Shown one piece after another: positions 25,927-35,300 of a DNA stretch of 64,000 bases. The DNA is from a bacterium. Its GTDB lineage: Bacteria; Planctomycetota; Planctomycetia; Kolteriales; Kolteriaceae. Position numbers and translations under genes: made by a program. Within the stretch, counting starts at the first letter, position 1; the number at the start of each line of letters is the position of its first letter. Under the pieces are notes generated by a model. That model did no database searches and was not told where the DNA came from. It saw nothing but the letters and a program-made list of their open reading frames with translations. The stretch covers positions 171,467-235,466 of the forward strand of contig JAIELF010000003.1 of NCBI GenBank assembly GCA_019753235.1, written 5' to 3'.

Positions 25927-27717
25927 ATGACGTTTGTTAGGCCCGACTACGATTCTGTGCCCGGCTCCCAGTTGTCCCTTAGGCTGGCGGACTATTCGCT
26001 ACTAACGCTGTTTTGCTCCCTCCTTTTTGGCGTGTCGCTGGTGGGGGGGAGATACCTCACGATGCACGAGGCGGTTCTGCCGCAAAGCGCCAAAGAGATG
26101 TACGCGAATCATGAATGGCTGGTGCCGACGTCCGCTGGCCGGCCTTGGCTGGAACGCCCACCGTTACCTCAGTGGATCACCATGCTATCAGCACACGTGG
26201 TGGGGAGATTCGACCAAGAATGGATCGTTCGCCTCCCTGCCGCGATCGTCGCACTCCTCACGGTTCTGATTGTCGCCGGTTTGTCGGCATATTGGTTTGG
26301 TCGATCGATGGGTCTTCTCTCGGGACTCTGCCTGGCGACCTGTCTTGAATTCACGCGGTATGCCTGGCTGGCCGAGCAGGATATCTATCTTTCGCTCTTA
26401 GTGACGATGGCCGTGGCGTTTTTCGGCTACATGGAGTTTCGCCCCCGCGCGAGCTTGCCGACGAGCCGATCCTTCTTCGGAACCCGGCCGGCATCGATTC
26501 TTGTTTGGTTCGTGCTCCTGGGAATGACAAATCTTGCCAAAGGGCTAGCCTTCGGCACGGCGATGGCCGTCCTGCCGGTATTGGCGTTTATGCTCTGGAA
26601 TGCGAGTCTCTACCGGATCCAGCGATACGTTTGGTTCTGGGGTTGGTTGGCGACGGCCGCGATCGCACTGGCATGGCCGATCGCGGTTTGCATCCGACAC
26701 CCCGATGTCGTGGCCCTTTGGCATTACGACCTATTCGGCCGGCTGAGTGGTCAATACGAAGCGATCAATCAACCCGCTTGGTACTACGCGGCCAATCTTC
26801 CGCTGATCATCGCGCCGTGGTTTCTGATCGCGATCCTCGGCATGGGAGCGATGGCGCGAACGGCATGGAATACTCGATTCTCTCCCGAACGATTCATCTG
26901 GTGTTGGCTATGGGTGCCGATTCTTGTTTTTTCGATTCCAGCCGGCAAGCATCATCACTACATGCTTCCCTGTTTGGCACCGTGGGCCATGGCATCGGCT
27001 CGCGGACTCATCGAACTTCGGCGATGGTCTCTCTCGTGGCCTAGCTGGCTGAAGTCACCCATCGCGGGGGCGCTCTTTGTCGGTTTGCCCCTCGCCCTGG
27101 CGATCGGATTCGCCGGCCCCGTACTCCCAGGGCCGGCTTGGGTACCTGTCGTTGCCATCGTTGTCTGCGTCGCGATTACATCTCTCAGCGCGCTCGGCCT
27201 GCATCATCGCAGCGCGGTCGTATCGGCGATGACCGTCTTCGGCCTTATCGGAACGACGTACATCGGCGGACTTATCTATGCTGCCCGCCATTTCGACGAG
27301 TGCCGAACCGATACTCGGTTCTTTCAACTGGCTCGACAGGAATCGACCGACCGCGGGTTGCCTGTCTACGTCAATGCTGACCTACGATCGATGGATGTCT
27401 TTCGCATTCTCTTCTACCTAGGCGATGACGCCCGCAGCGTGCACAACTTGACCTTCCTTCGCGATGAGAAGATTCATGAGCCCGCTATTCTCGTCCTCAC
27501 GCGTGCAAAGGACCAAGAGAAGTTACAGCGACTCGGCAAAGTAGAAGAGTTGGGCCGATCGGGCGAAACAAGGCGAGAGGGCTCGCCGGGCGATCGGTTT
27601 GCACTGTTCGAGCTGACGTACCGGACCGATCTCGTTCGTCATCAAGCCCCACCGCGCGTCTCGCCGATGCAAGCGATGGACCGAGAGGAAGGACCTTATC
27701 TTGGTGGTCGATTCTAA
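25927..27717 (+). CDS. Glycosyltransferase family 39-like (ArnT/PMT type)
   Basis: 596 residues with about 12 membrane helices. The first loop reads TMHEAVLPQSAKEMYANHEWLVP, then RPWLERPPLPQWI. This is the ArnT-type signature with an acidic residue in loop 1, an AKEM segment and W..P....P.LE.PPL. Later there are GMTNLAKGLAFG and SIPAGKHHHYMLPCLAP. The C-terminal soluble part (about 440-596) is less conserved. It should transfer a sugar from a polyprenyl-phosphate donor to a lipid or protein outside the membrane. GGGAAGG lies 10 nt before the ATG. Confidence 0.8.
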   Translation: MTFVRPDYDSVPGSQLSLRLADYSLLTLFCSLLFGVSLVGGRYLTMHEAVLPQSAKEMYANHEWLVPTSAGRPWLERPPLPQWITMLSAHVVGRFDQEWIVRLPAAIVALLTVLIVAGLSAYWFGRSMGLLSGLCLATCLEFTRYAWLAEQDIYLSLLVTMAVAFFGYMEFRPRASLPTSRSFFGTRPASILVWFVLLGMTNLAKGLAFGTAMAVLPVLAFMLWNASLYRIQRYVWFWGWLATAAIALAWPIAVCIRHPDVVALWHYDLFGRLSGQYEAINQPAWYYAANLPLIIAPWFLIAILGMGAMARTAWNTRFSPERFIWCWLWVPILVFSIPAGKHHHYMLPCLAPWAMASARGLIELRRWSLSWPSWLKSPIAGALFVGLPLALAIGFAGPVLPGPAWVPVVAIVVCVAITSLSALGLHHRSAVVSAMTVFGLIGTTYIGGLIYAARHFDECRTDTRFFQLARQESTDRGLPVYVNADLRSMDVFRILFYLGDDARSVHNLTFLRDEKIHEPAILVLTRAKDQEKLQRLGKVEELGRSGETRREGSPGDRFALFELTYRTDLVRHQAPPRVSPMQAMDREEGPYLGGRF

Positions 27718-27901
27718 CGGCTGATCGGGCAACGAGAATCGCTCCGCCCTTCCTTCGACGGCAAGCTTCTCTTGACCTGCTTGCGAGGTCCGTCTATTTA
27801 TCCCGCCATCACCGCGATGCGCCATCATGACTTCAAGACGGGAAGAAGATCTTCTTCGCCCGCGATTCTTCTGTGCTGGGCGGCGAAAGAGAGCGACGTT
27901 G

Positions 27902-28384
27902 ATGCTCTTAGGAATAGTCTCTGATTCACATGATCATCTCACTCGTTTGGAGTGGGCGCTCGATCGATGTATTCGCGAAAACATTGAGGGCTTGATTCAT
28001 CCGGGGGACATCATCGCTCCGTTCGCGGCTCGGATGTTGGCACAAATGTGGACCGGTCCGCGCCTCACTGTGTATGGCAACAACGACGGCGAACGCCGTG
28101 GTTTGGCGCTTGTGCTTCCCGAAATTACAGACGGACCGGTTCTTTGTGAATGGGGTGGCAAAAGGATCAGCGTCGATCATTACCCTCCTGATGCCGAACA
28201 TCGACCGATCACTAAGGCAAGTTTGGTTATCTTCGGTCATACCCATCAGGTACTTGTCGAACGACGTGAGGGAGTCCTTTATCTGAACCCCGGCGAGTCA
28301 TGTGGTTGGGTCACCGGCCGTCCGACCATGGCACTGCTCGACACCGAGAACGAACGGGTCGAAATCATCGAGATCGAGGTATGA
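27902..28384 (+). CDS. YfcE/MJ0936-type metallophosphoesterase
   Basis: 160 residues from ATG 27902. The dimetal phosphoesterase motifs are in order: GIVSDSHDH, IHPGDI, YGNNDG and VIFGHTHQ, followed by LNPGESCG. The length is normal for the small YfcE family, which hydrolyses phosphodiesters in vitro. The biological substrate is unknown. Its stop overlaps the start of the next gene in an ATGA, so the pair is co-translated. Confidence 0.9.
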   Translation: MLLGIVSDSHDHLTRLEWALDRCIRENIEGLIHPGDIIAPFAARMLAQMWTGPRLTVYGNNDGERRGLALVLPEITDGPVLCEWGGKRISVDHYPPDAEHRPITKASLVIFGHTHQVLVERREGVLYLNPGESCGWVTGRPTMALLDTENERVEIIEIEV

Positions 28385-28893
28385 GCGTGAGCAGACGCCG
28401 AACCTATGCGCAACTGAGTGTCGTCATGATCATGATGATGATCAGCGTCGGTTGCGTCGAAAGGCGTCTCACCGTTCGGAGCGTGCCGGCCAACGCGCTT
28501 GTCTTGCTCGATGGTCAGGAGATCGGCTTCACTCCCTGCTCGGTTCCGTTCGACTATTACGGCGATCGGCAAATCCGTTTAATCAAGGATGGTTACGAAA
28601 CTCGAACGATCAACCAGACGATTGCCGCCCCGTGGTATCAGTGGATCGGGATCGATTTCGTCAGCGAAGTGTTGGTTCCTTGGCGAATTCGGGACGATCG
28701 AAACTACGTGTATGAACTAGAACCGACGCAGATGGTTTCAAGCGACGAATTGATGCAGCGGGCAGCACAAGTGCGCGAGCAAGGTCGTCAACCACCCGAA
28801 CGCATTCTCAAGCGAGCCGGCGTCGTCCGCCGTGGCCGAGCCGAGGCAAATCCCGAACCGCTCACCGCGCCCGAACCACCGCTGGGCAACTGA
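28381..28893 (+). CDS. PEGA-domain lipoprotein
   Basis: 170 residues. A signal peptide (SVVMIMMMISVGC) ends in a cysteine, so it is a likely lipoprotein although the -3 position is Ser. The mature part begins RRLTVRSVPANALVLLDGQEIGFTP, a PEGA domain (V.S.P.gA.V.lDG..iG.TP), followed by GYETR and APWYQWIG. The C-terminal 50 residues are charged and Arg/Pro-rich. GAGGT lies before the ATG, which overlaps the stop of the phosphoesterase. It is a cell-envelope protein of unknown role. Confidence 0.8.
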   Translation: MSVSRRRTYAQLSVVMIMMMISVGCVERRLTVRSVPANALVLLDGQEIGFTPCSVPFDYYGDRQIRLIKDGYETRTINQTIAAPWYQWIGIDFVSEVLVPWRIRDDRNYVYELEPTQMVSSDELMQRAAQVREQGRQPPERILKRAGVVRRGRAEANPEPLTAPEPPLGN

Positions 28894-28908
28894 TCGGCCC
28901 TCGCGGCG

Positions 28909-30279
28909 CTATTCATCCTCATCCATGGGAACATCGGTCGGGGGTGACGATGATGCTTCCTCGACACGTGACTGTTCGCGCGACCGTAAGAAGGTCTTGA
29001 TCGGGATCTCGTGATACGGGACCGAGTCGCGGATGTAGCTCATCAAGAACCGCTGCCAAGTGGCATCCACCAACTTCGGATCGTTGCAGAAAAACACCAG
29101 TGTCGGCGGCAAGACCGCCACCTGGGTCGTGTAGAGAATCTTCAGACGTCGGTTGCGACGAAACGGGGGCTGCTGCGTGTTGATGGCCCCTTCGACCAAT
29201 CGATTGAGCTCGCCGGTCGTAACCCGGACTGCCCCCTGTTTGAAGAGCGAGATCGCGACATCGATCAGCCCGTGCATGTTCTTTCCCGTCTGTGCGGTGA
29301 TGAAGACGCGCGGGGCAAAAGTGAGCTCGGAAAACTCGGTGTTGAGGTAGTCGTTGAAATCCTCGGTGGTGGTCTGATCTTTGACCAGATCCCATTTATT
29401 GAGAACAAAGACACAGGGTTTGGCCTGCTCGATGATGTACGCGCTGAGCTGTTTATCGACCTTGCTGACAGGAAGCGACGCATCCATCAAGTGAAAGACG
29501 ACGTCGGCGCGACGGATGCTGCGCTGCGCCCGAGCGATGCTGTAGAACTCTACCGAGTCGGCAATACTCTTCGTTCGTTTGACGCCGGCCGTATCGATGG
29601 CGAGAAACGCCCGGCCTTCGTGGTGAAAGTGAACATCGACACTATCGCGCGTCGTGCCGGCCACTTCGCTGACGATCATTCGCTCGGTTTGGGCCAGTGT
29701 GTTGATGAAGGTGCTTTTGCCGCTGTTTCTCTTTCCAACGACTGCAAGCTTCATTTCGACATCGCGAAAGTCCGGCTCCCGCTCGACTGGAACGGCGTTG
29801 AAGATCGCGTCGAGGACATCGTCCTTTCCCAGGCCGGCACGGACGCTGATGAAGTAAAGGTCGCGGCCCAGCTTGTAGAACTCGCTGGCTTGCCGTTGCA
29901 GTTCGGGTGAGTCACACTTATTGACGACATGAAGCACGGGTCGGCCAAATTCGCGCAGCCGACGGGACACCAAGCGGTCGTGTTCGGTCAGGCCCGTTTG
30001 TGCATCAACAACGAAGACGACCAGCGACGCTTCGTCGATCGCCACTTGGATCTGTCGTTCGATGTCGTCGGTCAATCCATCTTTATCAAGGTTCCCCATC
30101 CCGCCGGTATCAACGAGTTCAGCGTAGCGACCCTTCCGTTCGAGAAGAAAAGTGACGCGGTCGCGCGTAACGCCGGCGGTGGGATCGACGATCGCGACCC
30201 TCTTCCCCGCGAGCCAATTGAAAAGCGAACTCTTACCGACATTGGGGCGACCGACAATCGCCACTTTGGGAACGGCCAT
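28909..30279 (-). CDS. der: Ribosome assembly GTPase Der (EngA)
   Basis: 456 residues with two tandem G domains and a C-terminal KH-like domain. P-loops are at GRPNVGKSS (10-18) and GKRNSGKST (182-190). Other motifs are DTGG and DTAG, NKCD and NKWD (294-297), and the T-rich switch segments GVTRDRV and GTTRDSV. The start has GGAGG 7 nt upstream. The last 25 residues are acidic and Ser/Pro-rich. It acts in 50S subunit maturation. Confidence 0.97.
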   Translation of the reverse strand: MAVPKVAIVGRPNVGKSSLFNWLAGKRVAIVDPTAGVTRDRVTFLLERKGRYAELVDTGGMGNLDKDGLTDDIERQIQVAIDEASLVVFVVDAQTGLTEHDRLVSRRLREFGRPVLHVVNKCDSPELQRQASEFYKLGRDLYFISVRAGLGKDDVLDAIFNAVPVEREPDFRDVEMKLAVVGKRNSGKSTFINTLAQTERMIVSEVAGTTRDSVDVHFHHEGRAFLAIDTAGVKRTKSIADSVEFYSIARAQRSIRRADVVFHLMDASLPVSKVDKQLSAYIIEQAKPCVFVLNKWDLVKDQTTTEDFNDYLNTEFSELTFAPRVFITAQTGKNMHGLIDVAISLFKQGAVRVTTGELNRLVEGAINTQQPPFRRNRRLKILYTTQVAVLPPTLVFFCNDPKLVDATWQRFLMSYIRDSVPYHEIPIKTFLRSREQSRVEEASSSPPTDVPMDEDE

Positions 30280-30440
30280 CGCGTCCCCTCCTCTCTATCG
30301 AACAGACTCTTTTTCGGAACGACTCGACCCAGGTGATGGGTTCGGGCATCGCGCCGAATGCCACTCCTCTACCTACCCACAGAAGGGAAAAGAGGGGCAA
30401 ATACTCTTACAGGCGAGTTTCGCCCCGCCCGGCGATCGAA

Positions 30441-30455
30441 CCTAAAACTTTTAGG
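30441..30455. promoter_or_regulatory. 15-bp inverted repeat upstream of the DCC protein gene
   Basis: CCTAAAA-C-TTTTAGG is a perfect palindrome, 66 bp upstream of the ATG at 30521. A TATTAT-like -10 (30477-30482) lies about 21 bp downstream of it, so the palindrome would sit near the -35 region. It is a plausible repressor or activator site; this is inference. Confidence 0.3.
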
Positions 30456-30520
30456 CATCTCTCTGTCGCAAACGGTTATTATACAAGGAGTCAGCCCGCG
30501 GGCGGTGACGAGGCAGTCCC

Positions 30521-30955
30521 ATGATCACCAATAGCCATCCCCTCATCTTGATCGACGGCGTTTGCAACCTCTGTCACGGGGCGGCCAACTTCATCATCGA
30601 CCACGACCCCCAAGAGCAATTTCGCTTCGCGTCGATTCAATCACCCATCGGGCAAAAGGTGTCCCGCCATTTCGGTTTCAATCCGGACGAACTATCGAGT
30701 ATGGTCCTCATCGAGCCAGACGGCCGGGCCTTTTGCCGATCGTCGGCGGCGTTGCGAATCGCGGGTCGACTGACTTTTCCATGGAACCTCATCTATGTCG
30801 GCCTGATTATTCCGCGCCCGATGCGAGATTTCGTCTACGACATGATCGCCCATCGCCGATACCGCTGGTTTGGCAAACAAGAGACCTGCCGGCTGCCTTC
30901 GCCGGAACGAAAGAGCCGATTTCTCGATTTTTCCCCGCCCGAAAGCGTGGGCTGA
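30521..30955 (+). CDS. Thiol-disulfide oxidoreductase DCC family (DUF393) protein
   Basis: 144 residues. It opens with ILIDGVCNLCHGAANFII, the DGxCxxC motif that names the family, followed by FRFASIQSPIGQ, SSAALRIAGRL and RDFVYDMIAHRRYRWFGK. The CxxC pair suggests thiol redox activity; the substrate is unknown. GAGG lies 7 nt before the ATG. It is monocistronic. Confidence 0.9.
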   Translation: MITNSHPLILIDGVCNLCHGAANFIIDHDPQEQFRFASIQSPIGQKVSRHFGFNPDELSSMVLIEPDGRAFCRSSAALRIAGRLTFPWNLIYVGLIIPRPMRDFVYDMIAHRRYRWFGKQETCRLPSPERKSRFLDFSPPESVG

Positions 30956-31031
30956 GGATTTTTCTTCCGGCCGATTCTGGAAAACGCGACTCTTACATGG
31001 CCGAACAGATCACAAGTCTTCCGCGGAAAGG

Positions 31032-31061
31032 TTGCGTCCAGACCCTCGGAGGCGCTAGACT
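31032..31061 (+). promoter_or_regulatory. Candidate housekeeping promoter for the NHL-protein gene
   Basis: TTGCGT (31032-31037) and TAGACT (31056-31061) are separated by 18 bp, close to a sigma-70-type -35/-10 pair, 75 bp upstream of the ATG at 31136. It was matched by eye only. Planctomycete promoters are poorly defined, so confidence is low. Confidence 0.25.
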
Positions 31062-31135
31062 CTAACGGTTATCCGCTCCTCCGGGCTGGCCGATGCAGGG
31101 TCGCGGGGAGCGACTCATGCGAAAGGGGGAACCTC

Positions 31136-32206
31136 ATGAATTCGAATGACCCGGAACAACGATCGCCCATCACCAGGCGAGAAGCCCTGGCAGCAATGGC
31201 AGCAGGCGCGGTGGTCGCCTCGACCGGACCTTTCATCCACGCGGACGATAAGACGGGGAGCAAACTTCCCATCGTGGGCGAGGGAGAGCATCAATACGAA
31301 TGCATTCACGATTGGTGCCAACCCCCCGCTTCGGTTCGTTGGCTGAACACGCACGGCGTGGCCGTGGATAGCGAGGGGCTGATCTACATCAAGCATCAGT
31401 CCGGCGGCCCCACGCCGATGGATACGATTGTCGTCTTCGACCCGACCGGCAAGGTCGTCCGATCCTTCGGCAAAGAGTATCACCAAGGGGGGCACGGGAT
31501 CGACATTCGTCAGGATGGACACGACGAGTTCCTGTACCTCTCGGACATCCACAATCGTCAGGTTTTGAAGACAACAAAGACCGGCGAGGTGATTTGGAAA
31601 CGGGAATACCCCAAAGAAGCCAATCTCTACAAGAATTCCAACGGCTATCGGCCCACCAACATCGCCTTTGGGCCGGACGGTGGGTTCTATGTTGCGGACG
31701 GATACGGCTCGAACTACATCCATCAGTACGACAAGGAGGCCAACTGGGTCCGGTCATGGGGCGGCACGGGAAAAGAGCCCGGCAAGATGACAACGCCCCA
31801 CGGTATCTGGTTAGATAATCGCCCCGGACGAGAACCATCGCTGATCGTTGCCGACCGCGCGAACGCTCGGCTACAGTACTTCTCGCTCGACGGAAAGTTC
31901 CTGAGCATCGTCGAAGGCGTTCTCTACCCAGCCCATTTCGACATTCGAGGCGACGTGCTCTTAGTGCCGGACTTGCACGCCAGAGTCTCGCTTTTCGGAA
32001 AGGACAACAAGCCGATCGTTCATCTGGGCGACGACGAAGCGTGGCGAAAAGAAGTTCTGGACGGTTTCAAAGTCCGGGCCGACCCGAGCCGATGGAAGCC
32101 TGGCAAGTTCATCCATCCGCACGATGCTTGCTTCGATGCCGAGGGCAACATCTTTGTCGTCGAGTGGGTCGATGCGGGTCGAGTCACCAAGCTTCGTAAG
32201 GTTTAA
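31136..32206 (+). CDS. Tat-exported NHL-repeat beta-propeller protein
   Basis: 356 residues. The N terminus has a twin-arginine signal (TRREALAAMAAGAVVAST). The rest is an NHL-type propeller: THGVAVDSEGLIYI, DTIVVFDPTGKVVRSFG, GHGIDIRQDGHDEFLYLSD, PTNIAFGPDGGFYVADGYG, PHGIWLDNRPGREPSLIVADR and HPHDACFDAEGNIFVVEW. The His-containing blades recall peptidyl-glycine alpha-amidating lyase-like domains, but an enzymatic role is not established. Tat export suggests folding or cofactor binding before export. AAAGGGGGA lies before the ATG. Confidence 0.82.
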   Translation: MNSNDPEQRSPITRREALAAMAAGAVVASTGPFIHADDKTGSKLPIVGEGEHQYECIHDWCQPPASVRWLNTHGVAVDSEGLIYIKHQSGGPTPMDTIVVFDPTGKVVRSFGKEYHQGGHGIDIRQDGHDEFLYLSDIHNRQVLKTTKTGEVIWKREYPKEANLYKNSNGYRPTNIAFGPDGGFYVADGYGSNYIHQYDKEANWVRSWGGTGKEPGKMTTPHGIWLDNRPGREPSLIVADRANARLQYFSLDGKFLSIVEGVLYPAHFDIRGDVLLVPDLHARVSLFGKDNKPIVHLGDDEAWRKEVLDGFKVRADPSRWKPGKFIHPHDACFDAEGNIFVVEWVDAGRVTKLRKV

Positions 32207-32230
32207 CAGAACCGATCGCTGCTGATAAAA

Positions 32231-32315
32231 CCGGCCCCGTTATCGGGCCGGGTCTGTTTGAACCGGTCCCGTTATCGGGCCGGGTCTGTTTGAACCGATC
32301 CCGTTATCGGGCCGG
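32231..32315. repeat. Three tandem 32-bp units, each a hairpin
   Basis: Copies begin at 32231, 32263 and 32295. Each holds a 7-bp stem (CCGGCCC / GGGCCGG in copy 1, perfect; one G-U in copy 2; one mismatch in copy 3) around the same 7-nt loop, CGTTATC. The third copy contains the last codons and the stop of the WD40 gene. The region lies between two convergent genes, so the hairpins could serve as a bidirectional terminator that arose by duplication of the WD40 gene's end. Confidence 0.75.
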
Positions 32316-35300
32316 GTCGGGCAGATCAATGAGGTAGATCTTTCCGTTGGCCGATCCGACGGCCAGTTGAAGTCCATCGGGTCGGTAGGATACAGAATAG
32401 GCTTCGGCCGGCAGCTTGGTTTCAAAGAGCTTCTGCCCCGTCGCCCGATCCCACACGATCACTTGACCTGCATTGCCTGAAGTCGCCAAGCGTCCGCCGT
32501 CTGGACGAACCGACAAGCCGTAGATCTCGTCGGAATGTCCTTCCATCGAAAGCGCGACGTTGCCGGTCTCGATATCCCAGATCCGAACGACCCGATCGAC
32601 GCCGGCTCCGACCACGAACTTATCGCCGGGCAAGAAGGCGACTTGATAGAGTTGCTCGCTCGCCCCGGTCAGCCGACGGACCTCTTGCCCCGCCCCCAAA
32701 TCCCAAACGATGATCTCTTTGTCAGCCCCGGCCGAAAGAAGCTTCGTCCCATCGGACGAGAAAGAAGCACTATAGACCGTCCCCTTGTGCCCCTTCAATT
32801 CATTTCGCTTCGCGCCGTCGAGCGTCTGCCAAATGATGATTGAACCATCGGCCGACGTCGTCGCCGCCAGCGTGCCACTGGCGCCGTAAGCAACGCCAAA
32901 GATGGCCGCCTGATGTCCCGCAAGATCCATCAACACGGGGGCCGGCGGCGAATAGATCCGAATGATGTTGTCCGCCGAGGAAGATACAAGCCATTGATTC
33001 GCAAACAGAACCTTCCCTGCCGATCCAGGCGATGGAACCGTTCGGCCCGGCATCGGCGGTCCGCTTGGTCCGGCGGACCACAGCAATGTCGAACCATCCG
33101 CCAGTCGCGTGGCCAGGCGTGAACCGTCGCTGGTTCGAGAAAGGGAGAGCATCGTGTTCGGTGTGACCGACGATTCGTTGATCACTTTGCCATCGGCCAG
33201 CGAGACTCGACGAATCCGCTGATCGTTGCTGATCACGTCGATTGCGGATCCATCGGCAAGGACGGACGCTTCCACAATAGGAGGGATCGCTGCCGATATC
33301 TTGACCGCACCAGCCGAGTCTCGAACATCAAAGGTTCCATCAGCAAAGCAAGTGACCAAACCGGCCGGCGTTCCCATCATAGACACAACCGCACTCGTGC
33401 CGGGCAATTGCCAAAGGCGGGCCGATGGTTCGATCGAAAGCAACTTGTCTTTCCCCGCGAACGCTCGATTGCCCGCGCCGTCGAGGATCAGACTTGTCGT
33501 CGCGCCCGCCACGATTGATTGATCCACGATCACGCCGGTCGCCGAAATCTGTCGCACCTGCCCGTCCCCGGTCGTCGCCAGGAAAGACGATCCATCGATC
33601 GACCACGTTAGGCTCTGGATAGGCAGGGTTCCCTCCAGCAGCGCGAGCGGTTCGCCCGCGACACTGGCGAGGCGGATCTTTCCACTGGCTTCGGCCGAGG
33701 CGATTCGACTTCCGTCCGGCGAGAGTGTCATATGGGTGACAGCGGAGCTATGGGCCATTCCTCGTAGAGCCTTCCCGGTCGCCCACTCCCAAGTTCGAAT
33801 CAGTGTGTCAGCCCCTGCTGTAAGAAGCGTCGATCCGTCCGGCGTCACCGCGAGACCATGAACCACCGCCGTCGAGGACGCTACCGTCACCGGTTCCCGT
33901 TCGGTTAAGACATGGACTTTGTTATCATCGCGAGCCAACCAGATTTGCTTGGGATTCGCGCCAAAGACAAGCGACGCCGGTGCTGTGGCCGAGAACATCG
34001 AACGAAGGATGCCCGACTGATAGAGACGGACATTGTTGTCGGCCGAGCCGACGGCCAGAGTGGCGTTGTCCGCGGCCCATGCCAACGTCGTCACGGGCGC
34101 GGCCGACTCTGCGAGGGTTGCTGTCAATGCGCCAGAATCGGCATTCCAAAGGCGTACGGCTTTGTCATCGCTGCCGCTCGCGATGCTTTTGCCATCGCTG
34201 GAAATCGCGATGGCGCGGACAGGTCCTTGATGGCCTGCGAGGGCGCGAATCTCGGTGCCGGTCGTGACATCGACCCATTTGATCACGTTATCAGCGCCGC
34301 CCGTCGCAAGTTGAGCATTCGTCGGAGAGAAAGCAAGTGAAAGGACCGGCCCACCGTGCGTCGCGACCGCGCGAGGCTCCGCGGTAAGGTCGGTCGGTAA
34401 CACCCAAGCCTTGTTCTCCGCGCCGCCAAAGGCAAGCCATTTACCGTCGGGGCTGAAGGCAATCCCCCCCACCGCGCCGGCGATCACTTTTTGCTCGGCA
34501 CCATTGACCAGCCAAAGACGCAGGACGTTATCTGCCCCGACTGCTGCCAATCGATCTTCACTTGCCGACAGAACCGCTTGTCGCACCGGTGAAAGTAGCG
34601 AAAATGATCGAATCGGATTGCCTAATTGATCGCGAAGGACGACCGTCCTGTCGGCCGATGCCGAGATCATCATCCCCGTTAGCGAACCCCGAGAGATCGA
34701 CGTCACCGCGGCGCTGTGCGATTCAATCACGCGTTCGTCGTATTCGATGGTGAAAGGATAAGGAAGACGACGGACGATTCCCGACGGCTCGGCCCAGACG
34801 ACCGACTGCGCCATAGGTCCGAAAGCGACCGCCGTCGCGACGTCCCCAAGCTCCGCACGGACAGAAAGAAGCGATCCATCACTCACTCGGAAAACGCGAA
34901 GCGTTTTGTCTTCTCCCGCTAAAAGAAGCAAGTCTGGATCGTGGGTCGCTAGCGAGAAGGCACGCGTAGCAAAGCCGGGATAAATCACGCGTTCTTCATT
35001 TCCGGTCGCGATGTCATGCACATGGATCGACGCATCGGCATCGAATGAAACAAGTCGCGATCCCGACCGAGCCAGATGAGTCACGTCGGCAGTCGACCCC
35101 GCCAGTGCCCGTTTAGAGCCGAACGGTAACCGCCACGCAGTACGATTGCCCGATGGATCGGCATTCACCAAGGCCGACCCGTCGGAAAGAGCGGCAATAG
35201 GACCGGCGGAACCGGCACCGATCGGCAGGATACCAGCTTGCTCGCCTGTCGTACTATTCCACGCTTTGAGTTGGCCATCGTCGCCGACGGTAAAAATCGT

